Source: Amaranthus tricolor
Lineage: Eukaryota > Streptophyta > Magnoliopsida > Caryophyllales > Amaranthaceae
DNA: 64,000 nucleotides
Assembly: GCF_026212465.1 (NCBI RefSeq)
Contig: NC_080048.1
Location: forward strand, 30,666,257 to 30,730,256
Direction of reading: 5' to 3'
This document shows positions 12,259-23,185 of the stretch, piece by piece (the first letter of the stretch is position 1; the number at the start of each line of letters is the position of its first letter). The position numbers were made by a program, and so were the translations under genes. The notes beneath the pieces were generated by a model. It made no database searches. It worked only from the letters and a program-made list of their open reading frames with translations, and was not told where the DNA came from.

Positions 12259-12638
12259 CTTATCACACTTAACCCTAACCCTAACTCAATTTTGCAATAA
12301 AAATACAAAATCAGAACTCGAAATGCAAATGGATAAGGATAGGTACCTTGCGTATGCTTAATCCACCGAATTAGCGAACTTTGTGCGAAATTCAGTCACG
12401 ACCGCCTGTGTTTGGGTTCTAAATCACTTCACAAACTTGCAATTCACTTTACCCAAATTGATTTTAAGGATTTCAAGGATTTTTGATTGATTTTAAGGGT
12501 TTTAGATCAATGTAGAAGAAGAAATACGCTGTGTTTGGAGAAGAAGAAAGATGGAGGATCAGTTTTTTGAACAAATACGCTGTGTTTGGGGAAGTCAAGC
12601 CTAACAATAGCCCATTTGAATGCGTAAGGGCATACTGG

Positions 12639-12795
12639 TAATTTACCACAAACGGCACTCTGACGGCAAGGCAGTTGTCATTAATGGTATTCTGTGCTAA
12701 CGGACGTAAACTCAATGGTATATGGTGAATTAGAAAATTTTGTGTGGTATATGGTGAATTTCGAAGAAACTCAGTGGTATATCATGAAATATCCG
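12639..12795. repeat. MULE copy 1 right terminal inverted repeat (promoter side of the gene)
   Basis: Reverse complement of the left TIR with a few differences. It lies upstream of the transposase start, so by analogy with other MULEs it probably carries the promoter; no clear TATA box was identified. Confidence 0.92.
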
Positions 12796-12853
12796 TTACT
12801 TTTAAAACACAACAAAATTTCAGATTTTTAAAAGTAATTTTCTCAAATTTATA

Positions 12854-13107
12854 CTCCCTCGAATTCTTTTAAATTGTCCCATTTATTTTTTGACAGTATT
12901 CGTCAATCACTTTTAATTTGTATATTATTATTAATCTAGACATCAAAATATAGTCAAGCGGAATCTTGTTTGACTCGTCTCAATGTAAATTTGATTAATA
13001 TCAAATTTTTATAATTTTTAATTATGCACAATTCAAGATATTTAAATTGAATTAGTGCATCAGATAATGTGTCAAAATTAAAATGGGACAACAAGTATTG
13101 GAGTGAG
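12854..13107. mobile_element. Stowaway-like MITE, about 254 bp
   Basis: Ends read CTCCCTCGAATTC and, reversed, CTCACTCCAATAC, flanked by TA on both sides. Internal phrases GTCCCATTT and AAATGGGAC pair near the ends. The terminal motif and TA duplication are those of Stowaway (Tc1/mariner) MITEs. Confidence 0.75.
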
Positions 13108-13179
13108 TATTTGTTAAAAAAAATACTTTTTCAAGGGAGTAAGATAAATTTATAAAAAAGTATGAAATTATAAAAGAGA

Positions 13180-13425
13180 TATTCTACGTGGTAGCAATAT
13201 AATTTTATAAATCGCCAGTGGTAGCAAAATCTTAAAAAACAAAATTTCACGTAGTAGCATTATAATGTTGTACTTAAAGCTACAGTAACATTAATGGGTT
13301 AAAAGCGTTTAATTGGTCATTTAGTTGTGAAATATTTTATTTGCCCTTTTTCTATTTTCCTTAAAGCTATAATAGATTTTATAGTTAAGATTTGCTACTC
13401 TTAGCGTTTCATAAAAGTACAAGAT
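13180..13425. repeat. Dispersed repeat with inverted ends, partner of 5679-5815
   Basis: Left part holds CTACGTGGTAGCAA and the AATGTTGTACTTAAAG block. The right part holds GCTACTCTTAGCG and TTTCATAAAAGTAC, whose reverse complement resembles the outer part of the left copy. It may be a small foldback element or the end of a larger one. Confidence 0.5.
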
Positions 13426-14279
13426 AGATTCCCGTGTCAAGCACGATTAATGAATTTTTTGAATATAAAATTAGTAATCTTATATGTGTAATTAAGTTAT
13501 TATATGACTCTTAATTTCTTAAGTATATTGAAACTACATATTAATTTGTTTTAAAAACTGTAAAAGTATTAATATTAAATTGAGATTCATATTATTAATA
13601 TATTATTATATAAAACATAACCATAAAATTATACACTAAATAATAATATAGTTTATAAGTAATTACATAAAATAATAGAAAATTTCTACACATAAAAAAT
13701 AATATAAAAATAATTTAAATCTTCAATGTCTTTGTAAAACCTTAAAATATATTTTAAGCCTAAAGAACATATTTTTTACTATAATAATTAAAATATAACT
13801 TAATTTAAGTATTTATGTATTATAAACTTGTCAAACATAGGTGATAAAATTATCATGTGAAATTTATTTCACCGATATCTTATCCTAATTATTAATTATT
13901 ATTTACTTAAATAATTAATGTATAATCTATTTAATTTGTGCAGTTTTTTAATATAGCCATGTAAGTAATATATAGGATTATTTATGAAAAACTTTAAAAG
14001 TTATCTTCTTTTCTTAATTTATTACAAATTAATTTTAATGAAAATTATTAATTTACATAAATAATTAATATGTTATTCGATAATTATCCATTGTAATTAA
14101 ATGATATTTCATATTTTAGATGATTGTATATGCCAAAAAGTTAGTAGTAAATAAGGTAAAGTTTTAAATCTTTTGTAAATTAATCAATTAAATAAATCTA
14201 ATCAGAAAGATATTACATGATATGCTAAAAAATATTTTCCTAATAAGAAAATGAAAAGAGCGAGAAAATTTTTATTATA

Positions 14280-14505
14280 AAGTCGACATGTGTCCTAATC
14301 GTCTCTTCATTAGTATATTGTATTATTTTTTACATACTTAATAAATTAATGATATTGATTAGTAACATTTTAGTCACATTATTCTACAGATTTCACAATA
14401 TTATTTAAAAATTTACACTGGTCTATAAATTTAGGAACAATATTATTCTACAGCTATTAATCAAATTTGGAAAATAATTTTTTTATATTAAAATATTATT
14501 TTCTT
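14280..14505 (-). repeat. Displaced, inverted tail of the 281-bp array
   Basis: Reverse-complemented, this reads AAGAAAATAATATTTTAATA, then the CCAAATTTG, GTAGAATAATGTGAC and CACATGTC phrases. That is the same order as the long array unit at about 6160-6380. It begins at the exact 9-mer that marks the left edge of MULE copy 1. Confidence 0.9.
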
Positions 14506-15037
14506 CGGATATTTCATGATATACCATTGAGTTTCTTCGAAATTCACCATATACCACACAAAATTTTCTAATTCACCATATACCATTGAGTTTACGTCCG
14601 TTAGCACAGAATACCATTAATGACAACTGCCGTCAGAGTGCCGTTTGTGGTAAATTACCAGTATGCCCTTACGCATTCAAATGCGCCATTGTTAGGCTTG
14701 ACTTCCCCAAACACAGCGTATTTGTTCAAAAAACTGATCCTCCATCTTTCTTCTTCTCCAAACACAGCGTATTTCTTCTTCTACATTGATCTAAAACCCT
14801 TAAAATCAATCAAAAATCCTTGAAATCCTTAAAATCAATTTGAGTAAAGTGCATTGCAAGTTTGTGAAGTGATTTAGAACCCAAACACAGGCGGTCGTGA
14901 CTGAATTTCGCACAAAGTTCGCTAATTCGGTGGATTAAGCATACGCAAGGTACCTATCCTTATCCATTTGCATTTCGAGTTCTGATTTTGTATTTTTTTT
15001 GCAAAATTGAGTTAGGGTTAGGGTTAAGTGTGATAAG

Positions 15038-18000
15038 TTGCATGCGAATTTGAGTTCTGATTATGTTTTGTTGGTAAATGTTGTTGTTAGGATGAGTTCA
15101 TTGTGGTTGTTAGTTCGTGCTCCAGGGGGTACTTTTGATGTGAGGGTGGATGACACTGATAAGACCAATTTGATGGAGTTAATTGAGTATATGTTTGAGG
15201 ATTCAGTGAAACAGAATGTATATCTCCCTAAATACTTCAGCCTGTTTGTCACTAAACCTAGAACAAACCGTAAGTTAGAGTTAGTTGATGATGGGGCAAT
15301 GTTAAAAATGTGGGAGTGGAATGAAGGGAATAGTGAAATTGAAGTGTTTATAGAAGAGACAGAAACACCATCCCTTGTGTTTCAGTCTGCAGAAGCTAGT
15401 TGGGCAAGAACTTTGAAGAACAGGGCTGAAAATATTAGGCTAATGGAGGAAGAGAATAGAAGGTTGGCAGAGGAAGCAGAAGCTGAGGAGCAGCTTGTGG
15501 CCCAGCAGGCATATGTTGTGGCTGTAGAGGTCCCTGTTTTGAATGTTGATAATGATGGGATTGAATATGTAAGAGTGTTTGCTACCCCAGCAGCAGATGA
15601 GGTTTTCCCAGGAGATTCACAACCTCAATCCTCACAACCTCAACCCTCACAACCTCAATCCCCACAGCCTCAACCCTCACAACCTCAATCCCCACAGCCT
15701 CAACCCTCACAACCTCAATCCCCACAGCCTCAACCCTCACAACCTCAATCCTCACAACCTCAACCCTCACAACCTCCAAGTAGGAAAAAGATTACTGCAA
15801 AGAGAAGAAAATACCCCCTGCACAGTCAACCCAACAGCAGCCTAGCCAAGCAACCCAGCCCAAAGAACAAACCAGGCTTAAACCCAAAGAGTGGAGGGTG
15901 CCTAGAAGTACTGCTGTTAAGTTTGGCCTTGATGTTGGCAAGAAAGCTGCAGCAGGGAGACATATCAACACTAGGGGCAAGAAAACCCAAAGAGAGGTTG
16001 AAGAAATTGATGTTGAGCATGATGCTTGGCCTTCTGATGATAGTGAAGATGGTGATTATGAAGCTTCTGATGTTGAGGCTGATTCTGATATGGAGTTGGA
16101 CAGTGAGGATGAGTACATTGTGAGAGAAGAAGATGATCGTGATAATATACCTGAGAAGACCTTTGAGGATTACTTAGATGGGTCTCATGTGTTGGACAAA
16201 ATGTACAAAAATGGTAAAATCTGGTCTCCATTACCATTTGGATCCATTGTGCTTGAGGAGTGGTTGATATTTGAAACCAAGACACAGTTTCTAGATGTAT
16301 TCAGAGATTACTGCATACAAGAGGGGTTCTCTGTTTCAGTTGACCATGTTGATAGTAAGAGGTACATAGCAAGGTGTTTGATGAGGGATTGCACTTGGAG
16401 GATTCATGCTTCAGTTCTAAGGGACAAAGTAAGTTGGGCAATAAAGAAGCTAGAAGGAGAGCATGCAACTTGTGGGAGGCTGGAAGAGAATCCTATGGTC
16501 TCTTCAGCATGGCTGTGCAGACATTTGATACAAGACTTAGAGGCCAACCTAGATGTCCCAGTTGATTCATTGCAGAGGCTGTGCATGGAAAGGTACAAGA
16601 TCCATGTGAAGTTGAGATTGTTATACAAAGTGAAGAGTTTAGCGAGGGAGCAATTACATGGTGGGTTTGCTGAGTCCTATCCAGCTCTTCCAAAGTATGC
16701 TGAAGTGATAAAGTCCACAAATCCTGGGTCTTATGCTCTGGTTACATGGACTGACAGTTTGCAATTTAAGGCATGTTTCATATCTTTTGCAGCTCAAGTG
16801 AAAGGATTCTTAGGTGGTTTTAGACCTATCATAGGAATAGATGGTGCACATTTAAGTGGGTATTACAAAGGGGTTATGCTCACTGCAGTTGCAATAGATG
16901 GGAATAATGAGATCTTTGTGTTAGCCTATGGGATTGTTGACACAGAGAGCATAGATTCGTGGACTTATTTTTTCAGAAACTTGAGGTGCTTGTTTGCTCA
17001 GTATGAATCTCAGAGGGATGACTGGACTTTTATCAGTGACAGGATGAGGGTAAGTTTCTTATTTGTCTTTGATTTGAAATTTTGTTGCTGTTTATTAACT
17101 TAGTCTTATTTTTTAGGGGGTTGAATCAGCATTATTTGAGGTGTTCCCAAGAGCTACAAGGAGAATATGCTGCCAGCATTTGTACTCAAATTGCAAGGCT
17201 GCAGGATGGAGTGGGGCAGCATTTCATAAGATGTTTTGGATTGCGGCAAATGCGTACAATGAGTACGTTTTTGAAAAAGCTATGTCCAAGATAAAAGATT
17301 TTGATGCAGCAGCATATGACTATCTCAAAAATGTAGAAGAGCAGTGGAGTGTGCATATGTTTGACAGGACAGTTTGTTGTGATCATAACACAACAAACAT
17401 CGTGGAGTCATTCAATGCAATAACAAAGGCCAACAGGGACATGCCTGTGTTGACATTGCTGGAAGGTAAATTTGTGTCCCTTTTTTGATTATTTAAATGA
17501 AAAAAATTGTTGTTGCTTACTGTGATTTTTTTTTTTGGGTTTTTGAATAATTAAGATGTGAGGAATTGGTGCATGAAAAGGATGGGTTCCAGGTTCGATA
17601 AAGCAGTAAGCATGGAACCTAATGATCTAACAGAGCATGCAAAGGGGGTGCTGGCGACTAGAACTGATGATTCTAGGTTCTGCCATGTCATCCCAGCTGG
17701 TTGTGGAGAGTTTGAGGTGAGGGATGGCCATGTCAAGTTCCCCGTCATCCCTTGGAAATATGACTTGTGGGTGTGGGAAATGGCAAGGATCAGGGATCCC
17801 TTGCAAGCATGGGCTAAGAGTCATTTACAACCAGAGACTTGATCCTAAGGACTTTGTCTCACCTTTCTACAAGGGGGCTGCTTACAAACTCACTTATGGA
17901 GACCACATCCACCCCATGGCTGATCCAACTCACTGGCCTTCACTAGATGTGCCAGAAATTGCACCACCCCAAGGGAAAAGAAATGCTGGCAGACCACCTA

Positions 18001-18194
18001 AGCAAAGGAGAAGAGCTGCTCATGAGGCAAAAAAAGGAAAGAGGCATAAGAATAACAAATGCAACCTATGCAAAGAACTAGGCCACAATGCAGTGACATG
18101 CAAGGCAAATAAGGCATCATCAAAGAAGACAACACATGCAGCTTCCTCTTCACAGCAAGGCAACACTAGGGGGAAGAGAAAGGCTGCTACTTAG
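15038..18194 (+). pseudogene. MULE transposase of copy 2, two frameshifts
   Basis: Same three-exon layout as copy 1: 15038-17049, 17117-17465 and 17556-18194. A single A is missing in the lysine-rich stretch near 15802 (AAAGAGAAG versus AAAGAAGAAG), throwing the frame just after the Pro-Gln-Ser repeat. A single T is inserted near 17747 (CCGTCATCCC versus CCGTCACCC), just before the SWIM finger. About eight amino-acid differences from copy 1 are visible elsewhere, for example RSY to GSY and KRVLAT to KGVLAT. The catalytic-domain codons themselves look sound, but no full-length protein can be made from this copy. The very few differences suggest a recent common origin or later gene conversion. 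Confidence 0.92.
15617..15778 (+). repeat. Coding minisatellite in MULE copy 2
   Basis: Same 15/30-bp Pro-Gln-Ser coding repeat as in copy 1, without a visible difference in unit number. Confidence 0.9.
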
Positions 18195-18526
18195 CATTGT
18201 TTAGTGTAATTTTTTGGGTGAACATTGTTTATTGTCAAGTTGTATTTGAACAACATGTTAACTGCTTGGTTTGTATGACAATTCTTTTGTTTATCATAAT
18301 TCCATGTGGTATATTTTTTAGAAAAATGGTATTTGATGAAAATAAAAAAAATTAAATGGTATATGGTGAATTATTAATTTACCACAAACGGCACACTAAC
18401 GGCAGTTGTCATTAATGGTATTCTGTGCTAACGGACGTAAACTCAATGGTATATGGTGAATTAGAAAATTTTGTGTGGTATATGGTGAATTTCGAAGAAA
18501 CTCAGTGGTATATCATGAAATATCCG

Positions 18527-18880
18527 TAAAAGTAAAAATCCCTATTTTAAATTAATACTTAAAATTTAAATTTTAGGGTAATCTATTTTGAAAGCTTTAA
18601 TAAATTAGAATTGGGCTCGCTTATATTAAGCTGCCTCACGGTGAGACGTTTTAAAAATTAAATAAAGAATTTGTCTACAACAATTTGTGCTTAAAATTCA
18701 ATCAACTCATATTAAATCGTCTTAAGTTAAGATGAGACCGTCTTAATAAAGAATTTGTCTATACCAATTTGTCCTTAATTTAACTTCATATTTGGGCTTT
18801 TAAGTTTTACGGTAGAGAAACGTGAAGAAAACCCTAAATAAGAATGCTTGATTAACAATTAACCGACCTATCTTTTGTTT
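18527..18880. other. Short intergenic gap between MULE copy 2 and the Agenet/ENT gene
   Basis: Contains an 84-bp spaced direct repeat of the phrase AATAAAGAATTTGTCTA (near 18662 and 18746). The inner part GTCTTAAGTTAAGATGAGAC is a small palindrome. This gap must hold the promoter of the downstream gene unless the promoter is within the MULE. I cannot point to a definite TATA box. Confidence 0.5.
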
Positions 18881-19015
18881 AACCACTTTGAAACATATAA
18901 ACTCGCTTCTAATACTTTTGCAAATTTCAATTAATCAACTTCAACTTTGCATTCATCAATTAATCTTGACTTCGAATTTCGAACCTATTTCAAATTCATA
19001 TTCATACCGCCGAAG

Positions 19016-19784
19016 GTACTCTTTTTATGTTTCTTTCAATATTTTTGATTTCCGATTTAGTTTTTTTATTGATTTTTTGTTTGCTGTTTGATTACCGCGA
19101 TCATTTCATCGTTATCGATGATCTTGATTTTTGTTTCCGAAATACTTGTTTCGATCATACAGTAATTTTAGTTTGAATGTTTGTAATCTTGCAAAATGTT
19201 CGAGTTTTATTTGGTATTTTGAATGATTTTGTTTTTAATATTCGCTGTTTGGTTATTGGAATTAATTCGATTTTGATGTGTTGTTACGAGCATGATTTTA
19301 GTTTGATTATTGAAATCATCGCAAATTATTATCGTTTTTTTATTGTTAATTTGTATGTTTTGATGTTGTTGTTTTTACGTTTGCTGTTTGATTTTTATGG
19401 AATTATTTCGACTTTAGCATGATTTCAGTTTGATTATTGGAATTCTCACAAATTTTTGGCGTTTTTAAATGTTAATTTGTATGATATTGTTTTAATTTTT
19501 GCTGTTTGATTATTGGTTTTATTACGATTATGATTTTAAAGTATTAGCGTTTTAGTATTGTATATAATTGATTGATGCATAGTTTTTGTGTGTTTAATCA
19601 TGTTTATTGGTCCAGTTGATTAGATTTGATACTTTGTAACCCTAGTTACGAATAATCTTAGTCATTTGTTAATGTACTCAACTGTTTATATGTCTAGATT
19701 TAATGTGTAAAGTCTTTTCAACAATCGATAATTTGTTGTTTGAAACTTTCTTTGTTCTTTAACTTCTTTGCTTTTGTTTTTTAG
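19016..19784 (+). other. Intron in the 5'UTR of the Agenet/ENT gene (inferred)
   Basis: Donor CGAAG|GTACTC and acceptor TTTTTTAG|GTATTT frame a T-rich stretch of 769 bp that ends 24 bp before the start codon. Its composition is that of plant introns, and the bases before it (CATCAATTAATC, then CATACCGCCG) look like an untranslated leader. Leader introns of this size are common in plant genes and can raise expression. cDNA would settle it. Confidence 0.65.
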
Positions 19785-19808
19785 GTATTTATTTGTTGAA
19801 AAAAAATC

Positions 19809-21021
19809 ATGAAATTTCAGAGAGGAAGCAGGGTAGAGGTGTTATCTGACAAAGATTCTTTAGGTGCTTGGCGATGTGCGGAAATCGTGGAAGATACTGG
19901 AGATGGTTACAGAATTAGATATCATCGCGGTGCAGGCATTGCTAAAGGCAGTGTTAAGAAGGTTTCTGCAAAAGCAATCAGGCCTTGTCCTGGACGAGTG
20001 GCGGCTTTAAAAAATTTGGGTGTTGGAGATGTTGTGGAAGTTTTAGATGATGGGTCTTGGAGGGTTTCTGTTATTCAAGAGGACATGGGAGATGATTATT
20101 ATTACATTGGTGTAATTGGATCCTTGGATGAGTTTAGAGTGAAAAACTCTAGTATCAGGGTACGACAAGAATGGAAAGAGGACAAGTGGATTCCGAACCA
20201 GAAGGTATTGCTTTAATTTCTAAATAATGTAGTGGCTTTGTATGGATCTATTTGTTTTTGTTCTGCTTATCTTTATTGTTTTTTATTAATTGGTTTTTAT
20301 TCCTTGAATGCAGAGTTATTGGGATTTGGCACCTGGGATTCGTAAGAAGTCTTATGTGCAACCACAAGGTAATTCATTGAAGAGGTCATCCCCTGATCAT
20401 GGAGTAACTTGTGAATCTTTGGTGAAGAATGTCAAGAAACAAAAAGTAGTGCATAAAGATGTAGTGCTTGAGGCTATCCGTGACAGCTATTCTTTTATTG
20501 GAGAAGTAGATAACTCCGCTAGCCAAAAGAGAATTCAGTGTAAAGATGATGTGCAACCTACTACTAAGGTATCCATTAAATTTAATAATAATGGAAGTGA
20601 TAATAGTTCCCCATTATTGATGAGAACCTTTGATGATGATTGTGCTAGTACAGTGTCATCTGTTGCTAGCTGTAGCGTTGCTAATGCAATTTCTGATAGG
20701 TTGGTTAGTAATTCTTCTGCTAGTTGTAGCAAGGATAGTGAGTCGCTTTCTAGTGATGCTCAGTCACATGGTTATATGGGAGTGGAGGATGATGTGTGTG
20801 ATAGTCAATTAAAATGTAATGATGCATTAAGAGCACATGAGTTAGATTTACATAATTATCGTAGTATTCTACATTCTTTGTATGTGTCTGGTCCTTTAAG
20901 TTGGCCACAAGAGATTGCACTCACAAATCTCCGTATGAGGCTTTGTGTTTCAAATGATGAACATTTAGTGGAGCTTAGGAGGTTAAGATCTATTGGAGAT
21001 CTAGGTTTGAAATGTCATTAA
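19809..21021 (+). CDS. Agenet (plant Tudor-like) and ENT domain protein, two coding exons
   Basis: Coding exons 19809-20204 and 20314-21021, joined by a 109-bp GT-AG intron, give 367 aa. Residues 1-130 hold two Agenet/Tudor-like modules, seen in FQRGSRVEVLSDKDSLGAWR and VGDVVEVLDDGSWRVSVIQE. The middle, about 135-300, is Ser/Asn-rich and poorly conserved. The C-terminus, about 303-360, is an ENT domain (NYRSILHSLYVSGPLSWPQE, then LRMRLCVSNDEHLVELRRL). Agenet modules are Tudor-related readers, often of histone marks; ENT is the helical domain first described in EMSY. A plant family with Agenet first and ENT last exists, often annotated as Tudor-like RNA-binding proteins. The exact target is unknown. 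A leader intron precedes it, and an inverted MULE lies about 0.4 kb upstream of the leader. Confidence 0.9.
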
Positions 21022-21224
21022 CGTTGAAGCTGCTTTGTTAATTATAAAATGCACCGGCTTCTGTATGTTCACATTGCAATGTAAATGGCAGGTGTCATGA
21101 CTTGTACATGTTTGCTACAGTTAATGTAGGCAAGAAGCTTTTTAATCGGCAAAGAGATTTACTGATCATTTATATTCTAGTTTCTTTTTATGTAGCTCTG
21201 CCTTTTTATTGCTTGTATCTTTCA

Positions 21225-21230
21225 AATAAA
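21225..21230 (+). terminator. Probable polyadenylation signal of the Agenet/ENT gene
   Basis: AATAAA about 200 bp after the stop codon, in a T-rich 3' region, followed by a TTTTTT-rich stretch. Plausible but not unique. Confidence 0.5.
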
Positions 21231-22100
21231 TGACAATTACATCTTGTTTAAGAATGCACGACTTGTCATTTTTTTTGTTTTTTTTTTTGACTCTTGAGAA
21301 TGTTACTATTAATATTGATGTTGTCATTATGATTATTATAAAATAATTATTCTTGTTGTTGATGCTTCATGTTCATTTTTCAGGAGTCGTTCAGACATGT
21401 AAACCTTACTGCCACAATTGATGTAGTGGTTAAATACCTCTGTTCTATGAAAGGGGCATCATGTAAGGCAATTCATGCTGGACGCTGAGCATAATTTCAT
21501 TTATGCAATTTTCTTTAATAATTACAGGTAAATTAGTTAAAAATATCCCCCCCTATAAGGTTACCACTCCTATCTTCATGATGACTGAATTGAATTGTCG
21601 TGAATATATTTGTTTAAAGTTCTCTTGTTGGGCTGGGGCTATGAAATTGTTGGTCCAATTATGCAGTGATGATGCTTTCTTTAAGTTATTCTTGACATGT
21701 TTCATCAAATTTTTGTTAAGCATTTGCCTATTGGAAGTAGAAAGTTAATTTGTATTATCAAGTTTTTGATGATACCCATTATTTAAATCATTACGAAAAT
21801 TTTTAATTATATATATATATTTTTAATTATATATATATATACATACCCAGTGTATCCCGCTCGTAGAAAAATACAACAAATAAGAAGTGTGTTAGCCTTA
21901 GACACACTTGCAAAACCTAAAACAAATAAAAAGAGAACCAAAAAGACCTAGACAAAATAATGATAGTCCTAGCCCAAGAAAGCCCAACTATGATCACTAA
22001 CCTAGGGGCCAAATAAACAACCGCAGGTAAATGATTAGCTGCCACCCACTATTAGTGAACATCCACTTCATCAGCAATCCTACACCAATCCAACATTGCC

Positions 22101-22105
<5 letters not shown>

Positions 22106-22160
<55 letters not shown>
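22106..22160. repeat. (TA)n microsatellite
   Basis: About 27 TA units between GTGTC and CCCTTC. Confidence 0.93.
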
Positions 22161-22167
<7 letters not shown>

Positions 22168-23114
22168 GGTCTTGTATTATTCATCTCGATTTGTGTTTTG
22201 AGGTTGTTAACTCTTTATAGTTTTCACTATACATAGTAGGAAATAGAAGAAATTATAGACGAAGTTATATTATTGAGTGTGAATAGTCAAATGTAGCAAA
22301 GTCTAAGGTCTTGTTGGTAAATGAGTTATGAATTAAAATGTATAACATGTTTTGGGATTTTTTTTCTCCATTGGCTTTTGGTTTATTGGCCCCCTTTTTT
22401 TTTCTAGTAAACGAAGTATTATTTGTTATCATACATTTTTTACAACCTTTGGACTTATCTTGCTTGTTGGAAAGTTGACTTAAAGATCAACATTGTCAGC
22501 TAGACGAACAAGTTCACTGAATAACCAACACTATTTTTATGGGACTAAAGCTTTGGTGTTGTCATTGATGTTATTGTAATTGTAGTTGGAGTGGTGTGCT
22601 GTGAATCTATCGCTTGTTAAAGGTCCGAAGTTGGTGCTTAAATTTTTAATCGTAGCATTTGTTTCTTTATCTTGGAAGGCTGTGTAAGCCGTTGGGGAAC
22701 ATTTAAGACATTGGAAACTAATTTATACAATATTCCCTGTTTAGTCATGCACCATTAGAATTTAGCTATCCTTGATATACATTTCAGATTTCGCAATTGA
22801 TGTGTGAAAGAATAGATCACAAGTAGGGCGTTAATGGCAAAATTTGTTTGCATAATGTATTAATGGTGTTCTCATTTGTTATTTTTGGTGGTTCTTTTTT
22901 CTTTTTGGTTTTGCTGATAGAGTATCTATTGGCAGTTGAATGGATAGCAGCATGTTTGCTCCTCAGAACTAAAGCTTCCAAGTGGCCATGCAACTTTCTG
23001 GTGGCGAAAAACTTGAGGTTATATGATCAGGTCTTTCCATTTAATTATGGGTAAGAGTTTATCTTCCTATGCCTGACACTGTTTTACAGTTTGTGCAGTA
23101 TAACTTATTACCTG

Positions 23115-23185
23115 TAGAATTAGAGGTTTTGTGGTAAAGGTAATATTTCTTTGGCTAAGAGGTAAGGGTTCAAACCTTTATTTCC
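23115..23185 (+). repeat. Possible tRNA-derived SINE head or tRNA relic
   Basis: TGTGGTAAAGG resembles a Pol III A box, and GGGTTCAAACC about 35 bp later is a good B box. The expected cloverleaf is not intact, so it is not called a tRNA gene. Confidence 0.35.

Larger units (their letters stand above)
8769..12795 (-). mobile_element. MULE copy 1, autonomous Mutator-like DNA transposon, 4027 bp
   Basis: Terminal inverted repeats of about 160 bp begin CGGATATTTCATGATATACC at the left and end with the reverse complement at the right. They contain several copies of the phrase CACCATATACCA or its complement. Inside is a complete transposase gene on the minus strand. The flanking 9-mers differ (AAGAAAATA left, TTACTTTTA right), so this copy lacks its own target duplication. 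Each 9-mer is found reverse-complemented beside copy 2. The element sits inside a unit of the 281-bp tandem array. Confidence 0.95.
12796..14505. other. Segment between the two MULEs, inferred to be inverted
   Basis: AT-rich DNA without a gene. Its left edge carries TTACTTTTA and its right edge TATTTTCTT, each the reverse complement of the outer flank of the opposite or same-side MULE. Its last 225 bp are the reverse complement of the long unit of the 281-bp array. Reversing the segment restores both 9-bp target duplications and the array junction. It also holds a Stowaway-like MITE and a copy of the 5679-5815 repeat. Confidence 0.88.
14506..18526 (+). mobile_element. MULE copy 2, Mutator-like transposon, 4021 bp, opposite orientation
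   Basis: Nearly identical to copy 1 over its whole length, with the same TIRs (CGGATATTTCATGATATACC at both ends). Flanks are TATTTTCTT left and TAAAAGTAA right, which do not match each other but are the reverse complements of copy 1's two flanks. The encoded transposase is frameshifted twice. In exchange for transposase from copy 1 the TIRs would still be usable. Confidence 0.95.

Noticed and set aside
8760..12804. A composite transposon formed by the two MULEs moving as a unit
   Set aside because: A composite move would leave one matching 9-bp duplication outside the pair (8760-8768 versus 18527-18535). These are AAGAAAATA and TAAAAGTAA and do not match.
15009..15027. TTAGGGTTAGGGTTA in the MULE copy 2 leader, telomere-like
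   Set aside because: Only two to three units, of the TTAGGG and not the usual plant TTTAGGG type, present in both MULE copies; too short to be an interstitial telomere. It may be a telo-box-like promoter element, but that cannot be shown.
22848..23054. A small membrane protein gene
   Set aside because: Hydrophobic only because of T-rich sequence; no start context, neighbours or conservation to support it.
23115..23185. A functional tRNA gene
   Set aside because: Good B box and passable A box, but no complete cloverleaf could be drawn.
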